The notes beneath the pieces were generated by a model. It saw only the letters and a program-made list of their open reading frames with translations. It ran no database searches and was not told the DNA's origin. Position numbers and translations under genes: made by a program. From assembly GCA_046313435.1 (NCBI GenBank), contig JBKBYG010000001.1, positions 62,001-126,000 on the forward strand: 64,000 bases of DNA. Reading direction: 5' to 3'. Shown one piece after another: positions 1 to 8,753 of the stretch. Numbering within the stretch: the first letter of the stretch is position 1; each line of letters starts with the position of its first letter. Source of the stretch: JBKBYG01 sp046313435. Its GTDB lineage: Bacteria > Pseudomonadota > Alphaproteobacteria > Rickettsiales > Arcanibacteraceae.

Positions 1-662
1 TTATCTTCTATTTTATATGGACAAATAGTCAAATATTTATTTATAGAATCTTTCACCAATTCAATGACTGGAACAATTCTTTCTTTTTTTCCTTTGCCTT
101 TGATAGTTATATAGTTATCTTTTATTTGAGATTTTGTTATTGCTAAAGCTTCGCTTATCCTTAAACCGCATCCATATATTACCATAAGTAAAGCTCTATC
201 TCTTTCGCCTATCCAATCAATAGTTGAAATAGAACTAATTAACTGAATTGCAGCTAAACTATCTTCTTCAACTAAAGCTTTAGGAAGAATTTCACCTAAC
301 TTAGGAGATTTAATATTAAAAATAGTCAAATTGCTGAAATTAGTATTTTTTTGCAAATATTTGAAAAAGCTGCGAATTGTCGATAAGGCTCTTCTTGATG
401 AAGAGTTAGTATAATTTTCTTCTTTACGGAAACTGAGCCATGCCCTTAGATTGCTAGCATCAATTTTATCTAAGTTAGTTAAATCAACAATTTCGCCAGA
501 ATGTAGATTGAAAAATTTAATAAATGATTGGAAGTCAGTTTTATATGCTATTAAAGTATGGTTAGAATATTTTCTCTCATTTGTTAAATATTCTAACCAT
601 TTATTATAAAATTCATTGAGCTCAGAACTCAAGTTTGTTTGAATAAGGTTACTACCGTCCAA
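1..662 (-). CDS. xerC: Tyrosine recombinase XerC, C-terminus cut by window edge
   Basis: Site-specific recombinase that, with XerD, resolves chromosome dimers at dif. About 220 residues are visible: an N-terminal SAM-like DNA-binding domain (WLEYLTNERKYSNHTLIAY) and the beginning of the catalytic domain. The first catalytic arginine lies in YGCGLRISEAL and the catalytic lysine region in IKGKGKKERIVP. The HxxR and tyrosine residues fall beyond base 1. Wording such as ALAITK and ICPYKIED is very close to Rickettsia XerC as I remember it. No ATG fits the N-terminus; a TTG at 660-662, or an ATT just before it, lies after an in-frame stop. It starts 14 bp after the tig stop, so it is probably co-transcribed with tig. 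Confidence 0.85.
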   Translation of the reverse strand, partial: MDGSNLIQTNLSSELNEFYNKWLEYLTNERKYSNHTLIAYKTDFQSFIKFFNLHSGEIVDLTNLDKIDASNLRAWLSFRKEENYTNSSSRRALSTIRSFFKYLQKNTNFSNLTIFNIKSPKLGEILPKALVEEDSLAAIQLISSISTIDWIGERDRALLMVIYGCGLRISEALAITKSQIKDNYITIKGKGKKERIVPVIELVKDSINKYLTICPYKIED

Positions 663-675
663 AATTATCTAAAAG

Positions 676-1998
676 CTAAATTTCGTTATTTTTAGCTAAT
701 TCAAACAATTTTTTTAAAGGCATTTTTTGCTCTTCAACTTGGATTTTAGTTAAAATACTATCAACTACTTTATCCTCTAGAATAGGGCCTTTAAGTAACT
801 CTAATGCTTTTGGATTATTTCTATAGTAATCAATTACTAAATGTTCTTGTCCTGCAAATTGACGAGCTTGCTGATAAACAGCTTCTCTAATATCATTCTG
901 ATCAATATTTATATTTTCAGCTTTACCAATAGAAGAAATTAATATACCAAGCTTAACTCTTCTTTCAGCGAGTTTTTGATATTCTTCTTTTGCTTCAGCT
1001 TCTGACTTAGCCAAAGAATTAGGATTTTGGCTTTTTTCTTTAAGATAGCTATCCCAAAGATTTTTAAATTCATTTTCAAGTAAAGATTCAGGACATAAAA
1101 AGTCACATTTACTTTCAAGTTTATCAAATAATTCTTTGCGCAATTTAGTTTTTACAATTGAGGCAGCATCGTTATCTAGTTTTGTTCTAATTGATCCTCT
1201 CAATTCATTTAAGTCTTTCAAACCAAATTTCTTTGCAAACTCATCATCAATTTTTGCTTCTTCAGCAATTAAGACATCATGTATTTTAACGTCAAATACT
1301 GCATCTTTACCGGCTAGATTTGGAGAATGATACTCATCTGGAAATGTTACTTTTACTTGAGTTTCTTGTCCTTTTTTCATGCCAACTAATTGATCTTCAA
1401 AGCCTGGGATAAATGTGTTAGAACCTAAAGCTAACTGATATTTTTCTCCCTTACCACCTTCAAAAGGCACATCATCTAGCTTTCCTTCATAATCTATTAA
1501 AACTGCATCACCTTGTTCAGATTTTTTAGAATCTTTTGCAGAAACATAATTTTTACTGTTTTTTGCAACCTCTTTGGCAGATTCATCAATATCTTCTTCG
1601 CCAATTTCTGGAACAATTTTTTCAAGCTTTATATCACTAAAATCAGGAATATCAAATTTAGGAAATAATTCTATAAATAGTTTATAAATTAAATCTTCTT
1701 TTTCTTTGAAGGATTCAACTTCAATTTTAGGCTCTATAGCAAGGTCAAATTCTTTTTCTTTAATTAGATCAGTAGTAGTTTTATCAAGAGTATTTTGTAA
1801 AACCTGAGAAAGAATTTTATCGTGATATTGTTTTTCTGCAATATGCTTGGGAACTTTTCCGGGTCTAAAACCTGGAGCTTTCATTGTTTTAGAAATTTCA
1901 TCTAATTCACTATCATAGCGCTTAGTAATTTCTTCAGCTGGAACAATAATTTTATATTCTCTTCTTAGTCCTTCATTAGTAACTTCAGTAACCTTCAT
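676..1998 (-). CDS. tig: Trigger factor
   Basis: Ribosome-associated chaperone and peptidyl-prolyl isomerase that binds nascent chains at the exit tunnel. The 440 residues carry the ribosome-docking signature GFRPGKVP at about residues 43-50. A FKBP-type isomerase domain follows at about 163-245 (GDAVLIDYEGKL, FIPGFEDQLVGMKKGQ), and then the long helical C-terminal substrate cradle. Length is normal for the family. xerC follows 14 bp downstream on the same strand and tRNA-Leu lies just upstream. In many bacteria tig precedes clpP, which is not the case here. Confidence 0.97.
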   Translation of the reverse strand: MKVTEVTNEGLRREYKIIVPAEEITKRYDSELDEISKTMKAPGFRPGKVPKHIAEKQYHDKILSQVLQNTLDKTTTDLIKEKEFDLAIEPKIEVESFKEKEDLIYKLFIELFPKFDIPDFSDIKLEKIVPEIGEEDIDESAKEVAKNSKNYVSAKDSKKSEQGDAVLIDYEGKLDDVPFEGGKGEKYQLALGSNTFIPGFEDQLVGMKKGQETQVKVTFPDEYHSPNLAGKDAVFDVKIHDVLIAEEAKIDDEFAKKFGLKDLNELRGSIRTKLDNDAASIVKTKLRKELFDKLESKCDFLCPESLLENEFKNLWDSYLKEKSQNPNSLAKSEAEAKEEYQKLAERRVKLGILISSIGKAENINIDQNDIREAVYQQARQFAGQEHLVIDYYRNNPKALELLKGPILEDKVVDSILTKIQVEEQKMPLKKLFELAKNNEI

Positions 1999-2030
1999 AA
2001 ACTCTACTTAAAATTTATTAATTAATCATA

Positions 2031-2115
2031 TGGTGCGGATGAAGGGAATTGAACCCCCACAACTTGCGTTACAAGAACCTAAATCTTGCGCGTCTACCAA
2101 TTTCGCCACATCCGC
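2031..2115 (-). tRNA. tRNA-Leu (anticodon UAG)
   Basis: The reverse complement folds as an 85-nt cloverleaf. The acceptor stem is GCGGATG paired with CATCCGC, the D-arm has GGTAGACGC, and the anticodon stem CAAGA/TCTTG encloses the loop TTTAGGT, giving anticodon TAG. A long variable arm (GTAACGCAAGTTGT) marks a class II tRNA, and the T-loop is GTTCAATTC. CCA is encoded at 2031-2033. A long variable arm and a UAG anticodon together identify leucine, reading CUN codons. Confidence 0.96.
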
Positions 2116-2228
2116 ATAATTTTGTTTTAAATAATTAATATTATATTGCAATAAAAGCAATAAAAATATTGTTATAAAGCTAATATTAGCAAATTTTTTT
2201 GAAATTTTGTTTTTTTTGTGTAAAGAGG

Positions 2229-2256
2229 TTGACACATAAATATTAACTTTTATTGT
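2229..2256 (+). promoter_or_regulatory. Predicted sigma70-type promoter of eno
   Basis: A perfect -35 hexamer TTGACA (2229-2234) is followed after 16 bp by TATTGT (2251-2256), four of six matches to TATAAT. Transcription would start around 2263, giving a leader of only about 17 nt. No Shine-Dalgarno is visible before the eno ATG at 2280, so translation is close to leaderless. Inferred from sequence only. Confidence 0.5.
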
Positions 2257-2279
2257 AGGTTCAAAATTATATTTAAACA

Positions 2280-3557
2280 ATGATAATAAAATCTGAGCAC
2301 AAAGTGACTAAAATAGAAAAAATTATTGGACGTGAGATAATTGATAGCAGAGGTAATCCTACTGTAGAAGTTCAAGTTACACTTGAAGATGGCAAGACAT
2401 CAATTGCATCTTCTCCAAGTGGTGCTTCAACGGGTAGTCAAGAAGCAGTAGAATTAAGAGATGGGGATTTGGAACGCTATAAAGGCAAGGGTGTATTAAA
2501 AGCTATTGAATCAGTAAATGGGAAAATAGCAAATCTTTTAATAGGCCAAGATCCCGCGCAGCAACGATTCATTGATCAGCAATTAATCGATTTAGATGCT
2601 ACTCCGAATAAAAGCAATTTAGGGGCTAATGCAATACTTGCTACTTCGCTTGCGGTGGCAAAAGCTGCTGCTGCCTTGTATAAATTACCTTTATATAAAT
2701 ATATAGGAGGCATTAACGCACATAAACTACCAATTCCTATGATGAACATAATTAATGGCGGCGTTCATGCGGATAATCAATTAGATCTACAAGAGTTCAT
2801 GATTGCTCCTGTTAAAGCAGTTAGCTTAAAAGAAGCAATAAGAATGGGAGTAGAAATTTTTCATAATTTAAAATTAATATTAAAAAAATCTAATTATAAT
2901 GTGAATGTTGGTGATGAAGGAGGATTTGCACCTAATCTATCTTCATCTAAAGAAGCGCTAGATTTTTTAGTAAAAGCTATTGAAGAAACAGGCTATAAAG
3001 ACAAAGTTTCAATAGCAATTGATTCGGCGGCTTCAGAAATATATTCTAATGGTACTTATAATTTAAAAGGAGAAAACAAATCCTTTAACAGTAGTGAATT
3101 TGTCGAATATTACTTAAATCTGGTTGATAAATATCCAATTTACTCTATTGAAGATTCCATGGCTGAAAATGATTTAGAAGGATGGCATATAATTACTGAA
3201 AAACTGGGTAAGAAAATTCAATTAGTAGGAGACGATTTAATAGTTACTAACCCTTCAATATTACGTAACATTATAAATTCTAAAATTGCTAATGCTGTTT
3301 TAATAAAGCCAAATCAAATCGGAACATTAACTGAAACGATTGATACAATTGAAATAGCGCATAAAGCTGGATATAAAACTATTATCTCTCATCGTTCAGG
3401 AGAAACTGAAGATACATTAATAGCGCATTTGGCAGTAGCAACAAATTCTGGACAAATTAAAGCAGGATCGCTTTGTCGTACGGATAGGCTAGCAAAATAC
3501 AATGAACTCATAAGAATTGAAGAAGAACTTGGAACTAATGCGAAATATAATGATTAA
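2280..3557 (+). CDS. eno: Enolase
   Basis: Interconverts 2-phosphoglycerate and phosphoenolpyruvate in glycolysis and gluconeogenesis. At 425 residues it is full length. Visible landmarks are [14 protein letters not shown] at the N-terminus, the loop SGASTG, the catalytic glutamate region [23 protein letters not shown] with a metal-binding acid, LVGDDL, the signature LIKPNQIGT carrying the catalytic lysine, and [10 protein letters not shown]. Translation could begin at 2280 or a few residues later. Together with pgi and ppdK in this window it shows that part of central sugar metabolism is retained, unlike in Rickettsia. Confidence 0.98.
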   Translation: MIIKSEHKVTKIEKIIGREIIDSRGNPTVEVQVTLEDGKTSIASSPSGASTGSQEAVELRDGDLERYKGKGVLKAIESVNGKIANLLIGQDPAQQRFIDQQLIDLDATPNKSNLGANAILATSLAVAKAAAALYKLPLYKYIGGINAHKLPIPMMNIINGGVHADNQLDLQEFMIAPVKAVSLKEAIRMGVEIFHNLKLILKKSNYNVNVGDEGGFAPNLSSSKEALDFLVKAIEETGYKDKVSIAIDSAASEIYSNGTYNLKGENKSFNSSEFVEYYLNLVDKYPIYSIEDSMAENDLEGWHIITEKLGKKIQLVGDDLIVTNPSILRNIINSKIANAVLIKPNQIGTLTETIDTIEIAHKAGYKTIISHRSGETEDTLIAHLAVATNSGQIKAGSLCRTDRLAKYNELIRIEEELGTNAKYND

Positions 3558-3637
3558 AAAATTAAAAAATAATGTTTTTTAATGATTTATTTAAGAAATA
3601 AACTTATTATATTATATATGTTTAAGGTTATAAGGAA

Positions 3638-3949
3638 ATGAATCAAGTTTTTTCATTTAAAAATAAAAATAAAAAGATTAGTATATCTATATTATTTATA
3701 GGGTTGTTTATATATTTTTGCTATCATGCAATAAATGGTGATAGAGGAATTATTGCGTTGTTTAAACTTACTCAGCAAGTAAATAAGCTGCATACTGAAT
3801 TAGATAATCTACGAGCAGAAAGAATATATCTTGAGCATAAAGTGAGCATTATTAGACCTGAATCTTTAGATCTAGATTTAGTAGACGAACAAGCTAGAAA
3901 GCTATTAGGATATGCTGATAAGGATGAAATTGTTTACTTTATTGATTGA
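3638..3949 (+). CDS. ftsB: Septum formation initiator FtsB/DivIC family protein
   Basis: A small bitopic division protein of 103 residues: a short cytoplasmic tail, one membrane span (about residues 16-34, ISILFIGLFIYFCYHAING), then a periplasmic coiled coil with the pattern LTQQVNKLHTELDNLRAERIYLEHKV. The tail DLVDEQARKLLGYADKDEIVYF is the usual C-terminal motif of the family. FtsB forms the FtsQ-B-L complex that licenses septal peptidoglycan synthesis. Its position just after eno is the classical FtsB location. A GG-rich stretch, AAGGAA, precedes the ATG. Confidence 0.88.
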   Translation: MNQVFSFKNKNKKISISILFIGLFIYFCYHAINGDRGIIALFKLTQQVNKLHTELDNLRAERIYLEHKVSIIRPESLDLDLVDEQARKLLGYADKDEIVYFID

Positions 3950-3987
3950 TAATTAAGTCTAATCTAGAAATTTTAAATATCTGTTTT

Positions 3988-4017
3988 AGTTTACATTATT
4001 TTAAAATAATGTAAACT
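3988..4017. repeat. Perfect 30-bp palindrome between ftsB and gmk
   Basis: The left arm AGTTTACATTATTTT (3988-4002) is the exact reverse complement of the right arm (4003-4017), with no loop. No T-run follows, so it is not a typical Rho-independent terminator. It could be a processing hairpin or a binding site for a dimeric regulator. A partial echo of the core, ATTATTTTAAATAATG, occurs at the gmk start codon, which makes an operator for gmk conceivable. This is inference. Confidence 0.7.
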
Positions 4018-4053
4018 CTGTTCACTTTATAATAAATCAAATTATTTTAAATA

Positions 4054-4692
4054 ATGCAAAATATTGAAATACAAAGAAAAGGCTTTATGTTTGTTCTTTC
4101 ATCACCGTCTGGTGCAGGAAAAACTACTATAGCACGGGCTTTACTTGCAGATGAAAAAAATTTGGCGCCTTCAATATCAATTACTACGAGAGAGAAGCGA
4201 CCAAATGAAATACATGGTAAAGACTATTATTTTGTAAGTGAAGATGAATTTAAAGCTTTAGTAAGTCAAAATGCATTTCTTGAATATGCTAATGTGTTTG
4301 GCTCGTATTATGGCACACCAAAATTAGAGGTAGAAAATACTTTAGCTACAGGTCAAGATATTCTTTTTGATATTGATTGGCAAGGAACTGCTAAACTAGC
4401 AGAATTTAATAAAGAGAATTTAGTTAGTATATTTATTCTGCCTCCATCAATTGCAGAACTTGAAAATAGGTTGCGCAACAGAAACACGGATAGTGAAGAA
4501 ACCATTTTAAAAAGAATGTCTAAGGCGTATATAGAAATTACTCATTATGATAGTTATGACTATGTAATAGTAAATAATGATATTGCAGAAAGTGTAAAAA
4601 AAGTAAGTGCAATTTTGAATGCGGAAAGGTTAAAAAAATACAGGCAAATTGGACTTGATAAGTTTGTTGAAAATTTACTTGAAGGAAATTAA
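4054..4692 (+). CDS. gmk: Guanylate kinase
   Basis: Phosphorylates GMP to GDP with ATP. The 212 residues contain the P-loop SSPSGAGKTT (about residues 16-25) and the GMP-binding region TTREKRPNEIHGKDYYFVS. The acidic-tyrosine stretch FLEYANVFGSYYGTP, FDIDWQGT and the lid arginine region ENRLRNRNTDSEETI are also present. The first ATG is used; an internal ATG 11 codons later would still leave an intact P-loop. tolQ follows with a 4-nt gap, so the gene may be read into the Tol cluster. Confidence 0.96.
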   Translation: MQNIEIQRKGFMFVLSSPSGAGKTTIARALLADEKNLAPSISITTREKRPNEIHGKDYYFVSEDEFKALVSQNAFLEYANVFGSYYGTPKLEVENTLATGQDILFDIDWQGTAKLAEFNKENLVSIFILPPSIAELENRLRNRNTDSEETILKRMSKAYIEITHYDSYDYVIVNNDIAESVKKVSAILNAERLKKYRQIGLDKFVENLLEGN

Positions 4693-4696
4693 AAAA

Positions 4697-5422
4697 ATGA
4701 ATGAAACATTAAAAACTACAGAGCTAGTGCAAAATGCTGTAAATACAGATATGTCAATTATTGGGCTTATAAGCCATGCAGATAGTATAGTTAAGATGGT
4801 TATAATTATATTGATAATTTTTTCGCTCGTGTCTTGGGCAATTATTTTTGATAAATTAATTAAATTTAAGATGATTAATAATGTAACTGAAAAATTTGAA
4901 AAATTATTTTGGTCTGGACAATTACTTGAGCAATTATATGAAAGACTAAAAGGTAGAACTGATCATCCATTCGCTAATGTTTTTATAAGTGCTATGCATG
5001 AATGGAGTAAATATAACAAGAATTCTCCTATAAAAATAGAGCAAATAGCAGGAATAAAAGAAAGAATATACCAATCAATGAACTTATCTAAAGGAAAGGA
5101 AATCGATAAGTTAGAAAAAAATACAAATTTTTTAGCAACAGCTGCTTCTAGTGCGCCTTTTATTGGATTATTTGGTACAGTATGGGGGATTATGCATAGC
5201 TTTCAATCAATAGCTGCAACTAAAAATACTACATTAGCCGTAGTAGCCCCAGGAATAGCAGAAGCACTTCTTGCAACTGCAATAGGATTAATAGCTGCAA
5301 TACCAGCTGCAATATTTTATAACGTACTTGTTAGTAAAAATAATCAATTTGCTAATAGAATAGAAGATTTTTCAAATGAGATAGGAATAATTCTTTCAAG
5401 AGAACTAGATGAAAGGATGTAA
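4697..5422 (+). CDS. tolQ: Tol-Pal system protein TolQ
   Basis: Inner-membrane proton-channel subunit, MotA/TolQ/ExbB family, that energises TolA with the proton gradient. The ATG at 4697 is preferred because GAAGGA lies about 10 nt upstream and an earlier start would overlap gmk; this gives 241 residues. Three membrane segments are visible: KMVIIILIIFSLVSWAIIF, then FLATAASSAPFIGLFGTVWG and APGIAEALLATAIGLIAAIP, which carry the family's conserved Gly/Pro and Thr positions. It is the first gene of the contiguous tolQ-tolR-tolA-tolB-pal-cpoB cluster. Confidence 0.95.
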   Translation: MNETLKTTELVQNAVNTDMSIIGLISHADSIVKMVIIILIIFSLVSWAIIFDKLIKFKMINNVTEKFEKLFWSGQLLEQLYERLKGRTDHPFANVFISAMHEWSKYNKNSPIKIEQIAGIKERIYQSMNLSKGKEIDKLEKNTNFLATAASSAPFIGLFGTVWGIMHSFQSIAATKNTTLAVVAPGIAEALLATAIGLIAAIPAAIFYNVLVSKNNQFANRIEDFSNEIGIILSRELDERM

Positions 5423-5428
5423 TAAATT

Positions 5429-5884
5429 ATGGCGGGAAACATAAAATCTACAGTTTCAAAAAGGGAAAGAGGAGGAAGAAGCTCTCTAAATTCTGATATT
5501 AATATAACACCTTTTGTAGATGTTATGTTAGTATTATTAATAATATTTATGGTAACTTCTCCTATGTTAGTGACAGGTGTAAAATTAGACCTGCCTGAAG
5601 CAAGCGAAGCTACCCCTCTTAAACTCCAAGATGAACCCCTTTCAATAGATATTGATGCGCAAGGTGGAATATATATACAGGAAGTGCCAATTGAGCTCTC
5701 TGAATTACCTATGAAACTTAAGGCAATTACTAAAGAAAAGAATGATAGTAAAATTGTAATTAGGGGTGACAGGGTTACAAATTACGGTAGAATTATGGAA
5801 GTAATAGTTGAAGTCAATAATGCTGGCTTTGACAAAATTTCATTAGTAAATCTTTCAAAAATCGGTAAAAATACTGGAAAATAA
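5429..5884 (+). CDS. tolR: Tol-Pal system protein TolR (ExbD family)
   Basis: Partner of TolQ in the proton-driven motor, 151 residues. A single N-terminal membrane span carries the essential aspartate in NITPFVDVMLVLLIIFMV. After PMLVTGVKLDLPEA comes the periplasmic domain, ending with the conserved pattern IVIRGDR...YGRIMEVIVEVNNAGF. It starts 6 bp after tolQ and ends 2 bp before tolA, consistent with one operon and matched expression of the motor subunits. Confidence 0.95.
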   Translation: MAGNIKSTVSKRERGGRSSLNSDINITPFVDVMLVLLIIFMVTSPMLVTGVKLDLPEASEATPLKLQDEPLSIDIDAQGGIYIQEVPIELSELPMKLKAITKEKNDSKIVIRGDRVTNYGRIMEVIVEVNNAGFDKISLVNLSKIGKNTGK

Positions 5885-5886
5885 TT

Positions 5887-6780
5887 ATGAATAAAGGAGT
5901 ATTATATTCTCTTACATTACATATATTATTATTTCTTGTAATATATTTCGGTTTACCAAATCTTAGGACTAATCCTCCAGAAGAGTTAGTGATATCGGTA
6001 GATATCTTACCTATTTCCGAAATTTCAAATGTAAAGTCTAAGCAAGAACAAAAGGAAGAAACTAAGGTTAAAGAAGAAAAGAAATCAAGCAAAGATGTGC
6101 CTAATTCTGTTAAAAAGCAAGAGCAAACGAAAGAAGAAACTAAATCATCTAATATCAAGCATAAAACTGAAGAAAATAAAAAGGAAGATAAGCCTGACTT
6201 AATAATTAAAGAAGGACCAAAACCTGCAGAAAAGCCTAAACCGAAAGAGCAGAAAGAGGAAAAATCTAAAGATAAAACAAAAGAAAAAGAACCATCTAAA
6301 GAAAAAAAGCAAGATAAAGCAAAAGAAGTTAGTGAATTAGATTCTCTATTAAAGACTTTAGAAAAACCTCAACAAAAGTCGAGTGATGAAAAGAAAACAA
6401 AAGAGGATGCTAAAGTTAATCAAGAGGCACAAAAAAAATCTCAAGGAAAATATAATGAAAATATACCTTTAAGTATTAGTGAGAAAGATACAATTGGTAA
6501 TCAAATTTACAATTCTTGGTATTTTCAAGCAGGCGCAAAAGATTCGAAAGATATGTTTGTTATACTTAGAATTGCAGTAAGTCTTGATGGTACAGTAACC
6601 CAAATAGAAATTGTCGACATGAATAAATATAATAATGGTTCTACCTACTATAAAACTTTTGTTGATAGTGCAATTAGAGCTGTAAAAAAAGCTAGCCCTT
6701 TTACAAATTTGTCAGTAGAAAGATATAATGCATGGAAAGAGCTTGAATTAAATTTTGACCCTAGAGGAGTAGTATTTTAA
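5887..6780 (+). CDS. tolA: TolA-like protein of the Tol-Pal system
   Basis: The protein links the TolQR motor to TolB-Pal at the outer membrane. Visible in order: a membrane span near the N-terminus (GVLYSLTLHILLFLVIYFGL), a long Lys/Glu-rich segment (about residues 50-185) expected to be helical and to span the periplasm, and a compact C-terminal domain. That domain has the TonB/TolA-C wording ILRIAVSLDGTVTQIEIVD and AIRAVKKASPF. Position between tolR and tolB supports the call. Overall identity with characterised TolA is expected to be low because the linker is low complexity. Confidence 0.9.
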   Translation: MNKGVLYSLTLHILLFLVIYFGLPNLRTNPPEELVISVDILPISEISNVKSKQEQKEETKVKEEKKSSKDVPNSVKKQEQTKEETKSSNIKHKTEENKKEDKPDLIIKEGPKPAEKPKPKEQKEEKSKDKTKEKEPSKEKKQDKAKEVSELDSLLKTLEKPQQKSSDEKKTKEDAKVNQEAQKKSQGKYNENIPLSISEKDTIGNQIYNSWYFQAGAKDSKDMFVILRIAVSLDGTVTQIEIVDMNKYNNGSTYYKTFVDSAIRAVKKASPFTNLSVERYNAWKELELNFDPRGVVF

Positions 6781-8086
6781 ATGAATAAATTATTGACTAT
6801 TATTATTGGCATATTGATTACTCAAAATGCTTTTGCAATAAATAGAATTGATATAACGCGTGGTAATCCTGATCCTTTACCAATTGCTATAAGCGAATTT
6901 ATAGGTGCGAGTGAAGAAGAACGAGAAGTTGGTGCTGAAATTTCAAGAGTCATCTCTGCAGATCTTGAGCGTTCAGGTTTGTTTAAAATTATAGATAAAG
7001 CTGCATATATTGACCATCTTAAAACTAGTAGCCAATTACCTAAATTTTCAGCTTGGAGGCAAATTAATGCACAAGGCCTAGCGATTGGAAAAACCGCAAT
7101 TAAAGGCAATGAAGTAGAAATAGAGTTCAGACTATGGGATCCTTTTAACGAAAAACAGGTTGCGGGCAAGATCTTTACTTATAACGTAAATAAATGGAGA
7201 AGAGTTGCACATAAAATTTCTGATGAAATATATAAAGCATTGACTGGTGAAGATGGATATTTTGATACAAGAATAGTCTATGTTGCAGAATCAGGACCTG
7301 CTCTTAAACGTATCAAAAGAATTGCAAGTATGGATAGTGACGGGGAGAATCATAGATTTGAAACAGATGGTAAATATCTCGCTCTTACTCCAAGATTTTC
7401 TCCTAATGCAAATCAAATACTATATTTATCTTATGCTAGTAGAAAACCAAGAGTATATATAAGGGATTTGTATAGCGGTAGAGAAAAAATATTAGGGGAT
7501 TTTCCTGGTATGACTTATGCACCACGTTATTCACCTGATGGTAATAATGTTATAATGTCTGCTGCTTATAATGGTAATAGTGATATTTATGAAATAGACC
7601 TAAAANNNNNNNNNNCGACTTACGCTTGATATAGCAATTGATGTATCAGCCTCATATTCACCAGATGGAAAACAAATAGTATTTAACTCTGACCGAGGTG
7701 GAAGCAGACAAATTTATGTAATGAATCGTGATGGATCAAATCAAAAAAGAATTAGTTTTGGTAATGGTTTATATACCACACCTGTATGGTCACCTAGAGG
7801 AGATTTTATTGCATTTACAAAAAATATAAAAGGACAGGGTTTCTATATAGGTGTAATGCGCCCAGACGGTAGTGGTGAAAGAATTTTAACCCAAGGTTAT
7901 TTAGTTGAAGGTCCAACATGGTCACCTAATGGCAGGGTAATTATTTTTACAAGGGGTGAGCCTGGTTTTAAAGGAAAGGCAGAAAAATCTAAACTTTATT
8001 CTATCGATTTAACCGGATATAATGAACGTGAAGTTATTACACCAATTGATGCATCAGATCCTGCATGGTCGCCACTACTAAAGTAA
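6781..8086 (+). CDS. tolB: Tol-Pal system protein TolB, interrupted by an N run
   Basis: Periplasmic TolB: a signal peptide ([19 protein letters not shown]), an N-terminal TolB domain, then a six-bladed beta-propeller with repeated SPDG/SPNG and [14 protein letters not shown] motifs. The start is the ATG directly after the tolA stop. Bases 7606-7615 are N; upstream the reading frame ends cleanly at IYEIDLK, and downstream [18 protein letters not shown] continues one frame off. A true gap length divisible by three restores one protein of about 435 residues, the family's normal length. The break is therefore an assembly artefact, not a pseudogene. Confidence 0.93.
7606..7615. other. Run of ten undetermined bases inside tolB
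   Basis: Ten consecutive N. The flanking tolB codons are in different frames across exactly ten bases, so the number is either a placeholder or wrong by one or two. In TolB the missing part would be roughly three to five residues between two propeller strands. Confidence 0.98.
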
Positions 8087-8195
8087 AAAAATAAAATATT
8101 TTGCGTTTAATAATGTAATTTTATTGACCAATAATAATAAACATTGTATTTGGACTAAAATGCATAATAAAAATAATTTAAATGGAGAAAATAAA

Positions 8196-8684
8196 ATGCA
8201 AAAACTAATAATGGTAGCATTTACCCTTATGTTCGCTGTAGCTTGTCATAAAGCTGGTAATAAGACAAATTCACATAGCAATGTAGCTCATCCTGATCAT
8301 TTGCATCATAATGCAAATGTTGTTCCAGGAAGCCAAGCTGATTTAGAAGCTAATGTTGGAAATACTGTTTATTTCGCTTTTGATAGCTCAAGCTTAAATG
8401 CTGAAAGTCAAGCAACTTTATCTCGTCAAGCTGCTTGGATGAAAGCTAATCCTAAAGTTTCAGTTGCTGTTGAAGGTCATTGTGACTTAAGAGGAACTCG
8501 TGAATATAACTTAGGTTTAGGTGAGCGTCGTGCTAATGCTGCTAAAAACTTTTTAGTAAGTGCAGGAATTGAAGCTAGCCGTATCACTACAATTTCTTAC
8601 GGTAAAGAGCGTCCAGCAGTTCTTGGTGATGGTGAAGAAGTATGGAGCAAAAATCGTCGTTCTGCGACTGTTGTTGCTCAATAA
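8196..8684 (+). CDS. pal: Peptidoglycan-associated lipoprotein Pal
   Basis: Outer-membrane lipoprotein that anchors the envelope to peptidoglycan and binds TolB. The ATG at 8196 has GGAGA 8-12 nt upstream and gives a short signal peptide ending in the lipobox AVAC. Mature protein: a His/Asn-rich linker, then an OmpA-like peptidoglycan-binding domain with VYFAFDSSSLNAESQATL, the binding motif EGHCDLRGTREYNLGLGERR, and RITTISYGKERP near the end. Length 162. A strong terminator follows at 8715. Confidence 0.96.
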   Translation: MQKLIMVAFTLMFAVACHKAGNKTNSHSNVAHPDHLHHNANVVPGSQADLEANVGNTVYFAFDSSSLNAESQATLSRQAAWMKANPKVSVAVEGHCDLRGTREYNLGLGERRANAAKNFLVSAGIEASRITTISYGKERPAVLGDGEEVWSKNRRSATVVAQ

Positions 8685-8714
8685 TTTGATTTTGATTAAA
8701 TTATACAACTAGAT

Positions 8715-8746
8715 AAACCCCAGTTTTATTAAACTGGGGTTTTATA
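8715..8746 (+). terminator. Rho-independent terminator after pal
   Basis: AAACCCCAGTTT (8715-8726), loop TATT, then AAACTGGGGTTT (8731-8742). This is a 12-bp perfect stem with four consecutive C:G pairs running into TTTTAT. cpoB starts 8 bp later, so cpoB is either read through or has its own start of transcription. Confidence 0.85.
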
Positions 8747-8753
8747 TGAGATT

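Noticed and set aside
2026..2280. An 84-codon reading frame on the minus strand over the tRNA
   Set aside because: It contains the tRNA-Leu sequence and has no protein family features; a shadow of the tRNA and eno promoter.
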